64,000 nucleotides of DNA from DATMRS01 sp035566015 (GCA_035566015.1 DATMRS010000002.1:1-64000); one strand, 5' to 3'; counted from the stretch's first letter, positions 8,448 to 17,303 are shown. The notes: generated by a model not told the origin, from the letters alone. Translations and numbers: made by a program.

Positions 8448-9161
8448 GTGGCCGAAGGCGGCCCCCTGATCGACCAGGTGGAGGCGCTGCTGCGCCGCTT
8501 CACGCCGGAGGGGCGGCGACAGGCGCGCCGCGCCCGTGAGCGGCGCTGGGCCGTGGTGAAGCGTATCGTCAAGCGGCTGGCAATGGCGACGCTCGCTATC
8601 CTGTTCGCAGCGATCGCCTGGGGTATCTTCATCGGCCCGCTCGGCGCCGAAGGGGCAATGCTGGTGCTGCTCGGCCTGCTGATCGCCTGGATCGCGATTC
8701 CCTGGTTCGGACGCGCGCCGGTCTTCACGCCTGAAAAGCTGGTGCAGAGCGACCTAAGACTGCTGCCGGCGCGCACCGGCGAATGGCTGGGCATGCAGCG
8801 TCAGGCCCTGCCGGCTCCCGCGCAGCGGCTGATCGACGCGATCGAGGATCGGCTGGAGGCGATCGCGCCGCAACTGGACGGGCTCGACCAGCGCACGCCT
8901 GCCGCCGCGGCGCTGCGCAAGCTGATCGGTGAGGAGCTGCCTGAGCTGGTCGATGGTTATCGCCGCGTGCCGCCGCCGCTTCGCCGCGAGGCCCGGAATG
9001 GGACAAGTCCCGACGTGCAACTCCTCGATGGCTTGCGCACAGTCGATGCCGAACTTGGCCGGATGAGCACGCAACTTGCCAGCGGCGACCTCGACAAGCT
9101 GGCGACGCAGCGGCGCTTCCTCGAAATCAAATATCGTGACGAGACGAACCTGCGGCAATGA
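8448..9161 (+). CDS. membrane protein paired with TelA, possibly XpaC-like
   Basis: 237-aa protein starting at a GTG one base after the telA stop. A basic N-terminus is followed by two adjacent membrane segments (about residues 46-88) and a soluble C-terminal domain of about 140 residues ending with KLATQRRFLEIKYRDET. In other bacteria TelA is paired with XpaC-type proteins of similar layout; this pairing and architecture suggest but do not prove the same family. Confidence 0.72.
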   Translation: MAEGGPLIDQVEALLRRFTPEGRRQARRARERRWAVVKRIVKRLAMATLAILFAAIAWGIFIGPLGAEGAMLVLLGLLIAWIAIPWFGRAPVFTPEKLVQSDLRLLPARTGEWLGMQRQALPAPAQRLIDAIEDRLEAIAPQLDGLDQRTPAAAALRKLIGEELPELVDGYRRVPPPLRREARNGTSPDVQLLDGLRTVDAELGRMSTQLASGDLDKLATQRRFLEIKYRDETNLRQ

Positions 9162-9196
9162 CGGCGATCATTTGAATATCGATCCGTTTACCAGGG

Positions 9197-9211
9197 TTTA
9201 CCCTGCATTAA
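9197..9211 (+). promoter_or_regulatory. candidate CtrA box upstream of ctrA
   Basis: TTTA, seven bases, TTAA: seven of eight positions match the CtrA consensus TTAA-N7-TTAA. A further TTTACC half-site lies 10 bp upstream. The position, about 95 bp before ctrA, suggests autoregulation as known in Caulobacter; here it is a sequence match only. Confidence 0.5.
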
Positions 9212-9304
9212 CCTTTTGCCTTCATAACTCGAACAGCTAATGAAAGGTCTCCACGCGCCGAGGCTTGTTGAAAGGTCCGGGCGCGCTGACAGGGGGTACT
9301 GGCA

Positions 9305-10006
9305 ATGCGTGTGTTGCTGATCGAAGATGAGCCGACCACTGCGAAGAGTATCGAGCTCATGCTCGGCGCCGAAGGGTTCAACGTCTATACGACAGACCTC
9401 GGCGAAGAAGGCATCGATCTCGGCAAGCTTTATGATTACGACATCATCTGCCTCGATCTGAACCTGCCCGACATGCACGGGTATGACGTGCTGAAAAAAT
9501 TGCGGGTCGCGCGTGTGCAGACGCCGGTGATGATCCTGTCAGGCATAGGCGAGATGGATTCGAAGGTGCGGGCGCTAGGCTTCGGCGCCGACGATTATGT
9601 CACGAAGCCCTTCCATCGCGAGGAATTGGTGGCGCGTATCCATGCGGTCGTCCGCCGATCCAAGGGCCATTCGCAATCGGTGATCCGCACTGGCAAGCTG
9701 TCGGTCAATCTCGACGCCAAGACGGTGGAGGTGGACGGTTCGCGCGTTCATCTGACCGGCAAGGAATATGCGATGCTGGAACTGCTGTCGCTCCGCAAGG
9801 GGACGACGCTGACGAAGGAGATGTTCCTCAACCATCTCTACGGCGGAATGGACGAACCCGAACTCAAGATCATCGACGTCTTCATCTGCAAGCTGCGCAA
9901 GAAGCTCAGCCTGGCCTGCAGCGGCGACAATTATATCGAGACGGTCTGGGGCCGCGGCTATGTCCTGCGCGATCCGGAGGACGCCGGAATCGCTCAGGTC
10001 GCCTGA
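9305..10006 (+). CDS. ctrA: cell-cycle response regulator CtrA
   Basis: 233-aa OmpR/PhoB-type response regulator. The receiver domain (1-120) has the acidic pocket near residues 8-10 and phospho-acceptor Asp51 in CLDLNLPDMHGYDVLKKLR. The C-terminal winged helix ends with the typical KLRKKLSLACSGDNYIETVWGRGYVLRDP. The close match to the CtrA signature and the preceding TTTA-N7-TTAA box support the specific name. CtrA is the master regulator of cell-cycle or motility genes in alphaproteobacteria. Monocistronic as far as can be seen. Confidence 0.94.
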   Translation: MRVLLIEDEPTTAKSIELMLGAEGFNVYTTDLGEEGIDLGKLYDYDIICLDLNLPDMHGYDVLKKLRVARVQTPVMILSGIGEMDSKVRALGFGADDYVTKPFHREELVARIHAVVRRSKGHSQSVIRTGKLSVNLDAKTVEVDGSRVHLTGKEYAMLELLSLRKGTTLTKEMFLNHLYGGMDEPELKIIDVFICKLRKKLSLACSGDNYIETVWGRGYVLRDPEDAGIAQVA

Positions 10007-10133
10007 TCGCCACGAGTTCCAATGAACAAAAGGCTGGCCCCTGCGCCCCGGCTCTCGCTATGCTGGGGACGATGAAGCATTGCATGAATTACCGGAAAAC
10101 AGCCGCCAATGGCCTGTGCGAGGCGCGGCTTCC

Positions 10134-11660
10134 ATGATCGATCGTCGCCAATCTCTGGCCGCGTTGGGCGCGGCGATGCTGCTGGCTTCACGTGGCGCTT
10201 TCGCGCGCACGGCCACGGCGGGCGAGCCCTTTTCGTGGGAGCGGCTGTGCGCCCAGGCGAAACGGATCGCGCATCAACCGTGGCGCGAGGTGAAGCCGAC
10301 CGACGGGGCGCACGCGGTCGATTTCGATACGGTCGGCCAGATAAGCTATCGCGAGGGCAAGACGCTCTGGGCCGATCATGACGGCTTCGGCGTGCGCTTC
10401 TTCCCGGTGAACAAGGCGGCGCCGATGCCAGTTTCGATCTATATGGTCGAAAATGGCCGGGCGCGGCCCTTCACTTTCTCTCCCGATCTGTTCACGCTGA
10501 CACCCGACGCCAAGACGGGACGCAAGCCCACCTTGCTGCCCGGCTTCGGCGGCTTTCGCGTGATGAATCCGGGCGATGTGGGCGACTGGCTCGCCTATCA
10601 GGGTGCTTCCTATTTCCGTTCGGCCGGCGCGCTCGATCAATATGGCCTTTCGGCGCGAGGGCTTGCGATCAACACGGGGATCGACGGGAAGGAAGAGTTT
10701 CCCGTCTTCACCAGCTTCTGGCTCGAGCGCGGGCCGGGCGAGGCGATCACTATCTATGCACTGCTTGAAGGGGAGAGCGGCGCAGGAGCCTGGCGCTTCG
10801 TCAATCGCCATTCGAAGGCAGGCGTGACGCAGGATGTGAGCCTGGCATTCTGGCTGCGTCGTGACGTTGCACGGATCGGCTTCGCGCCACTAACCAGCAT
10901 GTTCTGGTATGGCGAGGGCAATCGCGTGCAGGGGATCGACTGGCGCCCCGAAATCCACGATTCGGACGGGCTCGAACTCTGGACCGGGCAGGGGGAGCGC
11001 CTGTGGCGGCCACTCACCAACCCGCGCACGCCCACGATCAACAGCTTTGCCGACAAGGGACCGCGTGGCTTTGGCCTGCTTCAGCGCGATCGCCATTTCG
11101 ATCATTATCAGGACGACGGCGCCTTTTACGAGAAGCGGCCTAGCCTGTGGGTTGAGCCGCGCGGCAACTGGGGCGCGGGCGCGGTGATGCTCTACGAAAT
11201 CCCGACGATTAGAGAATATGAGGATAATATCGTCGCCTTCTGGACTCCGGCGGGGGTGGCCAGGGCCGGGCGCCAATATACAATGGACTATCAGTTGCGC
11301 TGGATCGCGGCCGATCCGGCGGAGGGGCCGATGGCGCGGGTGGTCGATTGCTGGACGGGCATCGCCGGCCCGCCGGGCACCGATCCGATTCCCGGCGCGG
11401 TTCGACTCGTGGCCGATTTCGTTGGCGACACTCTGGACGGGCTGACACGGACCAGCGGCGTCGAGCCGGTCGTCTCGGTTCAGCAAGGCAAGGTTATTGA
11501 AGCGGTAACCTATCCCGTTGTCGGCATGGCAAAACGCTGGCGACTCATCGTCGATGTGGCCATGCCGCACGGCGGATCGGCCGATTTGCGCGCTTATTTG
11601 AAGCGGGGTGGGGGTGCGTTGAGCGAAACCTTGCTCTATCAACTCAGCCAATTGCCCTGA
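10134..11660 (+). CDS. opgD: periplasmic glucan biosynthesis protein OpgD/MdoG family
   Basis: 508-aa periplasmic protein of the OpgG/OpgD family, which shapes osmoregulated periplasmic beta-glucans. I choose the ATG at 10134 rather than 10080 because it gives an N-terminus beginning MIDRRQSLAALGAAMLLASRG, a twin-arginine signal as found in OpgD. Family blocks include FPVNKAAPMPVSIYMVENGRARPF, SYFRSAG, LSARGLAI and GLLQRDRHFDHYQD. It lies 114 bp upstream of the glucosyltransferase gene opgH, the expected partner. Confidence 0.9.
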   Translation: MIDRRQSLAALGAAMLLASRGAFARTATAGEPFSWERLCAQAKRIAHQPWREVKPTDGAHAVDFDTVGQISYREGKTLWADHDGFGVRFFPVNKAAPMPVSIYMVENGRARPFTFSPDLFTLTPDAKTGRKPTLLPGFGGFRVMNPGDVGDWLAYQGASYFRSAGALDQYGLSARGLAINTGIDGKEEFPVFTSFWLERGPGEAITIYALLEGESGAGAWRFVNRHSKAGVTQDVSLAFWLRRDVARIGFAPLTSMFWYGEGNRVQGIDWRPEIHDSDGLELWTGQGERLWRPLTNPRTPTINSFADKGPRGFGLLQRDRHFDHYQDDGAFYEKRPSLWVEPRGNWGAGAVMLYEIPTIREYEDNIVAFWTPAGVARAGRQYTMDYQLRWIAADPAEGPMARVVDCWTGIAGPPGTDPIPGAVRLVADFVGDTLDGLTRTSGVEPVVSVQQGKVIEAVTYPVVGMAKRWRLIVDVAMPHGGSADLRAYLKRGGGALSETLLYQLSQLP

Positions 11661-11774
11661 CCGATCGTCAGTGGAACCGCCAGCGTTCCTGAAAGTTGGC
11701 ACGCAGGCGAGATCGCGCGCTCACAAAAAGGGGAGTGGCGCCGGTCCATTGGTGCGTCTGTAAGGAATAACTGT

Positions 11775-13697
11775 TTGTACGTAGAGCAATTTCCGTCGCC
11801 CGCGGCTTCGTTTCCGCAGCCTTCCGGCGACGCCAATCGGGCGGACCTGCCCCGCGAAGCGCCCCTCGACATGCCCATTCAGGACCTGGATGAGGCGCCT
11901 CCGCTTCCAATGGAACCCGAGACACAGCCAGACGGCATATTCCAGCGCCGCCTGTTCCTGGTTGCCGGCAGCTTCACGCTGGGGCTGGCCGCCGCGCAGG
12001 AAATGGCGGCGCCGTTGGCGGTGGACGGCATCGATCTCATCGACGCCCTGTTCTTCCTGCTCTTTTTCGGCCTGTTCGCCTGGATCGCCTTCGGTTTCCT
12101 GAATGCGATGGCGGGCTTTGCGGTGATGCTGGGCACGGGACCGGGCATGCCGCGCTGGCTGGCGCAGGCGCGACTGCCGAAGAAGCGGACGGCGATCCTG
12201 CTGCCGATCTACAATGAGGATGTCACCGCCGTGTTCAGGCGGCTGCGCGCCATGTCCGATTCGGTGGTATCGGTCGGCGCGGCGGACCTGTTCGACTTCT
12301 TCGTGTTGAGCGATTCGCACGCGGAGAATGAGGCGGCGGAGCGCGCCGCCTTCCGCGCGCTGCGCGAGACGAGCCGCGTGCCGGTTTATTATCGTCGGCG
12401 GACGCGCAATATCGCGCGCAAGCCCGGCAATATCGCCGACTGGGTGCGCCGTTTTGGCGGGGCCTATGCACATATGATCGTGCTCGACGCCGACAGCCTG
12501 ATGAGCGGCGCGGCGATGGCGCGGCTGGCGGCGGCGATGGAGGCGCGGCCGGGCGTCGGCTTGCTTCAGACGATCCCCGCAATCATTAACGGCAACACCT
12601 TCTTCGCGCGCTGGAACCAGTTTGCGGCGGTGGCCTACGGCTCGGTGGCGTCGGCGGGCATGCAGTGGTGGTCGGGCTCCGAAGCGACCTTCTGGGGCCA
12701 TAACGCCATCATCCGCGTCTCCGCTTTTGCCCAAAGCTGTGGGCTGCCGCTGCTGACGGGGCGCGAGCCGTTCGGCGGCCATGTGCTCAGCCACGACATG
12801 GTGGAAGCAGCGCTGCTCCGGCGGCGCGGCTGGGCGGTGCACATGGTGATGCTGCCCGAGGGGAGCTATGAGGAATTTCCGCCGACGCTGATGGATCACG
12901 CCATTCGCGATCGCCGCTGGTGTCAGGGCAATTTGCAGCATGTGCGCCTGCTCGGCACGGCGGGCTTCCATTGGGTGAGCCGGCTCCAACTGCTGATGGG
13001 CGCGTCGGCCTATCTCACCTCACCGTGGTGGCTGCTGATGCTGGCGATGGGCCTGCTGGAGCCGCTGCGCGCCGGCAGTGCGGGTATGATTCTGCTGCCG
13101 TCCACATGGCTGCTTGCGCTCACCGTCGTGCTGCTGGTGGGGCCGCGGCTGGTGGCACTGCTGTGGCTCGGCGTCGACAGTCGCCTGCGCGAGGCCTTGG
13201 GCGGCACGCGGCGGGTGATCGCGACGGTGTTGCTGGAAATCCCGCTATCGGCCTTCGTTGCGCCGCTGACGATGGTGACGCAGACGATGGCGATCATCGA
13301 CATATTGCGCGGCCGGCCGAGCGGCTGGTCACCGCAGCGTCGCGAGGCTGACGGCATCGCCGCGGCGGACGCGTTGCGCCATTATCGCCTGCACATGACA
13401 CTGGGCGGTCTGTTCCTCGTGGCGATCGTCGCGGGCGTGAACGGTGCGATGTGGACGCTGCCGGTGGCGCTCAGCCTGCTCGCCGCGCCCGCCACCGCGA
13501 TGCTGACCTCGCGCGCCGACGTCGGCCAGTGGCTCCAGCGCAAGGGCTTGTTCCTCACCCCGCATGAGACAGCGAATGCCATCGCGGGCGAGCGGCGGAT
13601 CGATTCGACGACGCGTGATCCCGCCCGCTTCATTCCCGAAACGAGTTGGTCGCGCATGTTCCTGGCATCGCGGACGGTGCGGCTGCTCCACCCATAG
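11775..13697 (+). CDS. opgH: glucan glucosyltransferase OpgH (MdoH)
   Basis: 640-aa inner-membrane glycosyltransferase that builds the beta-glucan backbone from UDP-glucose. Two membrane segments (about 55-115) precede a GT2 domain with AILLPIYNEDVTAVFRRL, the metal-binding VLDADSLMSG and the RRWCQGN motif; several more membrane segments follow. The start is a TTG at 11775 with TAAGGA eight bases upstream; an ATG at 11871 lacks a binding site. It partners with OpgD encoded just upstream. Confidence 0.92.
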   Translation: MYVEQFPSPAASFPQPSGDANRADLPREAPLDMPIQDLDEAPPLPMEPETQPDGIFQRRLFLVAGSFTLGLAAAQEMAAPLAVDGIDLIDALFFLLFFGLFAWIAFGFLNAMAGFAVMLGTGPGMPRWLAQARLPKKRTAILLPIYNEDVTAVFRRLRAMSDSVVSVGAADLFDFFVLSDSHAENEAAERAAFRALRETSRVPVYYRRRTRNIARKPGNIADWVRRFGGAYAHMIVLDADSLMSGAAMARLAAAMEARPGVGLLQTIPAIINGNTFFARWNQFAAVAYGSVASAGMQWWSGSEATFWGHNAIIRVSAFAQSCGLPLLTGREPFGGHVLSHDMVEAALLRRRGWAVHMVMLPEGSYEEFPPTLMDHAIRDRRWCQGNLQHVRLLGTAGFHWVSRLQLLMGASAYLTSPWWLLMLAMGLLEPLRAGSAGMILLPSTWLLALTVVLLVGPRLVALLWLGVDSRLREALGGTRRVIATVLLEIPLSAFVAPLTMVTQTMAIIDILRGRPSGWSPQRREADGIAAADALRHYRLHMTLGGLFLVAIVAGVNGAMWTLPVALSLLAAPATAMLTSRADVGQWLQRKGLFLTPHETANAIAGERRIDSTTRDPARFIPETSWSRMFLASRTVRLLHP

Positions 13698-13709
13698 GAG
13701 AGCAGCCGA

Positions 13710-15101
13710 TCAGCCGGCGAGGGGCATCACGCGTAGCTTGAGGCCGCCGATCGGCTTCGCATTTGGCCAATGATAGAATTTGGGTGGAGTCGGCTGCGCC
13801 ATCTCGATGCGGTGCCCGTCGAGCAGGTGGCGGAGCAGCAGTTTCGCCTCAAGCGCCGCATAATTCATGCCAAGGCAGGCATGGGCGCCGCCGCCGAAGG
13901 GGACATATGCGAAGCGGTGCCGGGCGCGTACCCGCTCGGGCAGAAAATGATCGGGATCGAATCTCTCCGGCTCGTCGCCCCATATCTCCGGAAGGAGGTG
14001 GGTCAGCATCGGATTGACGCCTGTGAACGTACCGGCGGGAATGTGGACGTCCTGAAACTCGCAGTCGCGAATCGCCCGGCGCCAGAGCACCGGCGCCGCC
14101 GCATGGAGGCGCAGCGCTTCCTTGAAGACGCGATCGGCGAGCTGGCATTTGCCGAGATTCGCCAGCGTCACGTCCTCAGGGCCCTTGATGATGTCGAGCA
14201 ATTCCTCGCGAATCGGGGCCTGCCATTCGGGATTGCGCGCTAGTTCGAACAGCATCGACGTCATGCCCGACGAAAGCGCGTCATAAGAGGCCGCGATCAC
14301 GAAGATGACGTGGCTGACGATCTCCTCGGGCGTGAGTCCCTGCTCGTCGCGCTGGCGCAGCAGGTTGGCGAGGAGATCGGTGCGCTCGTCGATCAGCGGA
14401 TCGGCCATCGCATTGCCGATCAGCGCATGGATATGGCGATGCGCCTTCGCCGCGCGCCATTCGTTGTTGCCGGGGAAAGGCACGGTGACGACCGAGGTCG
14501 AGGTGCGCATCATCGTACGGAACGACCATAAATCCATCGGCTGCGCGCCGCTTTCGGGACGGCCAAGAAAGCTCGAATAGCCGATCTTGAAGCCCAGCCG
14601 CTGCGCCGAGCCGTAAGCCTCGATCACGCCGCTGCGCCATTCGGGCTGATCGTCGCGGATCACCCGATCGAAATTGCGCGCATAACCTTCGAGATGGCCC
14701 TGCTTGAACGCGGCGGCGAGCAGCTTGCGGTGGCGATTATGGTCGGCACCATCGCGCAGCATCAGCCCGCCCTGGAAATGGCGGCCGAACACCGGGTCCC
14801 ATCCTCCCGCGCAGGAGAAATTGCCGGCCTGATCGAACAGTGCGAACTCGTTCGCCTCCGGCCCGACGATCTGCAGGTTCCAGCTTCCATAAGCATAGAA
14901 GCGGTGGATCGGGCCATAGCGATCGTACATCGAACGGGTGAAGCGATAGGGATCGGATACCGCCTCGGGCAAAATGCCGAACCAGGGCAGGCCTTTGCGT
15001 CCCGGAATATGGGCGAGTGCCTGCCCCTTTACCGCCGGAAAACGGATCTTCTCGACCTTGGGCGCCTGGAAGGTGCCCGGCGCGGTATACTGCATCGTCA
15101 T
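13710..15101 (-). CDS. cytochrome P450
   Basis: 463-aa soluble bacterial P450 mono-oxygenase. The heme-binding loop YVPFGGGAHACLGMNYA places the thiolate ligand at about Cys409. The I-helix region HVIFVIAASYDALSSGMTS and the ExxR motif (FKEALRLHAAAPVLWRR) are present. Note that the I-helix has AASYDALSS where the usual acid-alcohol pair is less obvious. The gene is transcribed away from the luxI-like gene; the shared 126-bp gap holds a CtrA box and a palindrome, so co-regulation is likely. Substrate unknown; oxidation of the acyl-lactone chain is a hypothesis only. Confidence 0.93.
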   Translation of the reverse strand: MTMQYTAPGTFQAPKVEKIRFPAVKGQALAHIPGRKGLPWFGILPEAVSDPYRFTRSMYDRYGPIHRFYAYGSWNLQIVGPEANEFALFDQAGNFSCAGGWDPVFGRHFQGGLMLRDGADHNRHRKLLAAAFKQGHLEGYARNFDRVIRDDQPEWRSGVIEAYGSAQRLGFKIGYSSFLGRPESGAQPMDLWSFRTMMRTSTSVVTVPFPGNNEWRAAKAHRHIHALIGNAMADPLIDERTDLLANLLRQRDEQGLTPEEIVSHVIFVIAASYDALSSGMTSMLFELARNPEWQAPIREELLDIIKGPEDVTLANLGKCQLADRVFKEALRLHAAAPVLWRRAIRDCEFQDVHIPAGTFTGVNPMLTHLLPEIWGDEPERFDPDHFLPERVRARHRFAYVPFGGGAHACLGMNYAALEAKLLLRHLLDGHRIEMAQPTPPKFYHWPNAKPIGGLKLRVMPLAG

Positions 15102-15144
15102 TGCGGTGGATCCCCGGATTCGTTGCCCATCGCAGTAGGGTTGG

Positions 15145-15159
15145 TTAACGAATAGTTAA
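15145..15159. promoter_or_regulatory. perfect CtrA box between P450 and luxI
   Basis: TTAA, seven bases (CGAATAG), TTAA: an exact match to the CtrA consensus, 44 bp from the P450 start and about 70 bp from the luxI start. CtrA is encoded in this window. Its last base abuts the 15159-15178 palindrome, so two regulators could compete. Confidence 0.6.
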
Positions 15160-15178
15160 TCCCGGTAGTTACCGGGAT
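15159..15178. promoter_or_regulatory. 20-bp palindrome, lux-box-like operator candidate
   Basis: Two perfect 9-bp arms ATCCCGGTA and TACCGGGAT with a GT centre. Its 20-bp length equals that of lux boxes bound by LuxR-type regulators, though the bases do not match the classical consensus closely. It lies 49 bp upstream of the chosen luxI start. Confidence 0.6.
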
Positions 15179-15227
15179 GCAAACCATTCGTCCGCTCTGT
15201 CATGCGGAGACGGTGAGGAACTATCCC

Positions 15228-15869
15228 ATGACACCGACGATCGACCTGATTAGCCCCGACGAACGGCAGCTTTTCGCAAGCTCGCTGTTGCAGATGTATC
15301 GTGACCGGAAGCGCGTGTTCGTTGACGAACTCGGCTGGCAGCTCAAAAATCCGGGTAGCTGGCTCGAACTCGACGATTTCGACAATGACGCCGCGGTCTA
15401 TCTGATGGCGCGCGATGCGGAGACGGGCGCGCACCGCGGATCGGTGCGCCTGCTACCGACCACCGGGCCACACATGATGGACGGGGTGTTCCCCGACCTG
15501 TGCGCTGACGGGGTGATTCGCTCTTCGTCCTGCTGGGAGATTTCGCGCCTTGTCGCCTCGATCGAAGGCAAGGCGGGGACACGGCTGCTGCGCGTGCACC
15601 GTCTGCTGGCGCTTGCCTTGGTCGAATTCGCAGTGCTTAACGATATCGATCGTTATGTTCTGGTCGCGGAAAGCCAGCGCGTGCCGGCGCTCCTGACTGT
15701 CGGTTGGAGGGTGACGCCGCTGTCGCTTCCGACTGAGCATGACGGGCAGATGATCGAGGCGCTCATGATCCATATCGAACCCGATACGCTGGCCGCGATG
15801 CGCACGCGGCTCGGCTATGAAGGCAGCGTCTTCTCGACCGGTGGCGCCGATCTGGCGGTGGCGGCATGA
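15228..15869 (+). CDS. LuxI-type acyl-homoserine-lactone synthase
   Basis: 213-aa autoinducer synthase-like protein. LuxI-family residues are in place: RKRVFVDELGW (Arg27, Phe31, Trp37), the acidic positions in ELDDFDND, the AHRGSVRLLPTTGPHMMDGVFPDL block, and CWEISRLVAS with Glu104 and Arg107. These enzymes join an acyl chain to S-adenosylmethionine to make a diffusible lactone signal. The start at 15228 follows GAGGAA at a good distance; a start at 15177 would lie within the palindrome. Its stop overlaps the dioxygenase start (ATGA). No LuxR receptor gene is adjacent. Confidence 0.87.
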   Translation: MTPTIDLISPDERQLFASSLLQMYRDRKRVFVDELGWQLKNPGSWLELDDFDNDAAVYLMARDAETGAHRGSVRLLPTTGPHMMDGVFPDLCADGVIRSSSCWEISRLVASIEGKAGTRLLRVHRLLALALVEFAVLNDIDRYVLVAESQRVPALLTVGWRVTPLSLPTEHDGQMIEALMIHIEPDTLAAMRTRLGYEGSVFSTGGADLAVAA

Positions 15870-16777
15870 TCCCCGCGCGTTTCGACCATCTGCGCGACGA
15901 GCCCGGCCTCGACAGCCTGTCGCGCGAACTGATCGACCAGGGCTATGCGATCCTGCGCGGGGCCGTGCCGCGCGACTTGATCGACACGATCAACGACGAG
16001 ATGGAGGATCGTTTCGAAAAGACGCCCTTTTCGGTTGGCGCCTTCCACGGCGAACGCACCAAGCGTTTCCACGGCCTGCTGAAGCGCGCGCCCTCATCGC
16101 AGAAGCTGGTGATGCACGACCAGATATTGCGCGCTACGAAGACCATCCTCGGCAAATGGTGCGATTTCCCGCAGCTCAATCTGAGTCAGGGGCTCTCCAT
16201 TTATCCGGGTGCGCCGGCGCAGATCCCGCATCGTGACCAGACGATGTGGCCGTGCCCCAAGGGCGAGATGGAATTCTCGCTCAACGTGCTCTGGCCGCTC
16301 GACGAGTTCACCGAGGAGAACGGCGCCACCAAGGTCTGGCCCGATACGCATCACGAGCATGAAAAATACAAGATGAGCGTCGCCGATCTCGGCGATCCGC
16401 TGGTCGCGACGATGCAGAGGGGCGACGTGTTCGTCTTCCTGGGCTCCGTCCTCCATGCGGCGGGATCGAACCGTACCGATACGCCCCGGCGCGGGATCAT
16501 CATCAGCTACAGCCTTGGCTGGCTGAAAAGCTATGAGAACCAGAATCTCACCTATACCAATGAATTCGCCCGCACTTTGCCGCCCGAACTGGCGGCGATG
16601 ATCGGCTATCGCTGGCAGCGGCCCAATCTGGGCACGTTCGACGGCCAATGCCCATCGGTGCTGCTGAAGGAAGGCGAGGTGGACGATTATCTGCCGACGG
16701 TCGACTCGTTCACGCCCGAGCAGAAGGTGGTCGTCGACGCCCATCTCGAAAGGGAGCTGGCGTCGCTCGCGCATTGA
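15866..16777 (+). CDS. phytanoyl-CoA dioxygenase (PhyH) family oxygenase
   Basis: 303-aa Fe(II)/2-oxoglutarate dioxygenase. The facial triad is visible as PHRD (His122, Asp124) and a distal His197 in GSVLHAAGSN, with an Arg in TPRRGII that would hold the co-substrate. Such enzymes hydroxylate lipids or secondary metabolites. Its ATG overlaps the luxI stop by four bases, so the two are translationally coupled. Together with the divergent P450 this suggests an oxidised acyl signal or a signal-controlled metabolite; the substrate is not evident. Confidence 0.88.
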   Translation: MIPARFDHLRDEPGLDSLSRELIDQGYAILRGAVPRDLIDTINDEMEDRFEKTPFSVGAFHGERTKRFHGLLKRAPSSQKLVMHDQILRATKTILGKWCDFPQLNLSQGLSIYPGAPAQIPHRDQTMWPCPKGEMEFSLNVLWPLDEFTEENGATKVWPDTHHEHEKYKMSVADLGDPLVATMQRGDVFVFLGSVLHAAGSNRTDTPRRGIIISYSLGWLKSYENQNLTYTNEFARTLPPELAAMIGYRWQRPNLGTFDGQCPSVLLKEGEVDDYLPTVDSFTPEQKVVVDAHLERELASLAH

Positions 16778-16842
16778 TGCGCGCGCCCTGAAAGGGGCTG
16801 AGCTAAAGATATGCGACGGAGGGTGCCGCGCTCTCCGTCGTT

Positions 16843-16858
16843 TGCCGACATGTCGGCA
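16843..16858. promoter_or_regulatory. 16-bp perfect palindrome before the MarR-like gene
   Basis: TGCCGACATGTCGGCA is a perfect inverted repeat lying between the dioxygenase stop (16777) and the MarR-like gene. Such sites are typical operators of dimeric winged-helix regulators, so autoregulation is likely. Confidence 0.5.
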
Positions 16859-16895
16859 GGGGTGGGCGGATTTCCGTTCGGACAAGGGTGTTGAT

Positions 16896-17297
16896 GTGCT
16901 GGACGATGTCCGCCGAATGATTCGCGAGCGCGAGCGCCGCTACCGCTATTTCGACGCGGGTCTTCTGTCCGATCCCGCCTGGGACATATTGCTCGAGCTG
17001 TTTCTGGCCGAGCTGGAGGGGCGGTCTGTGTCCGTGACGAGCCTTTGTTGCGCCATGAACGCGCCGGAAACGACGGCATTGCGATGGATCAGGACGATGG
17101 TCGAGGACGGCATGCTCGTCCGGGCGCGCGATCCTAGCGACAGGCGGCGCGTGTTCGTGCGGCTCGGTCCCGACGCGCACGAAGCGATGAAGGGCTATGT
17201 CGAGGATCAGAAGGCATATTCCGCGCGTCAGAAAAAGGAGGCGGCAGATGAGAGGAGCGCATTCTGCCCCGGCCCGGAAGAGGACGTACCGGCCTGA
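16896..17297 (+). CDS. MarR-like winged-helix regulator
   Basis: Winged-helix protein of about 133 residues. The region LLELFLAELEGRSVSVTSLCCAMNAPETTALRWIRTMVEDGMLVRARDPSDRRRVFVRLG reads as helix-turn-helix plus wing with the MarR-type DxxDRR-like loop. The start is uncertain: an in-frame TTG at 16842 would overlap the palindrome at 16843, so I prefer the GTG at 16896; an ATG at 16917 is also possible. It follows the luxI-phyH pair on the same strand and could regulate it. Confidence 0.72.
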   Translation: MLDDVRRMIRERERRYRYFDAGLLSDPAWDILLELFLAELEGRSVSVTSLCCAMNAPETTALRWIRTMVEDGMLVRARDPSDRRRVFVRLGPDAHEAMKGYVEDQKAYSARQKKEAADERSAFCPGPEEDVPA

Positions 17298-17303
17298 GCT
17301 GGC

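Noticed and set aside
16842..16895. TTG start for the MarR-like gene at 16842
   Set aside because: It would place the perfect palindrome inside the coding start and adds residues not expected in the fold; the GTG at 16896 is simpler, though not proven.
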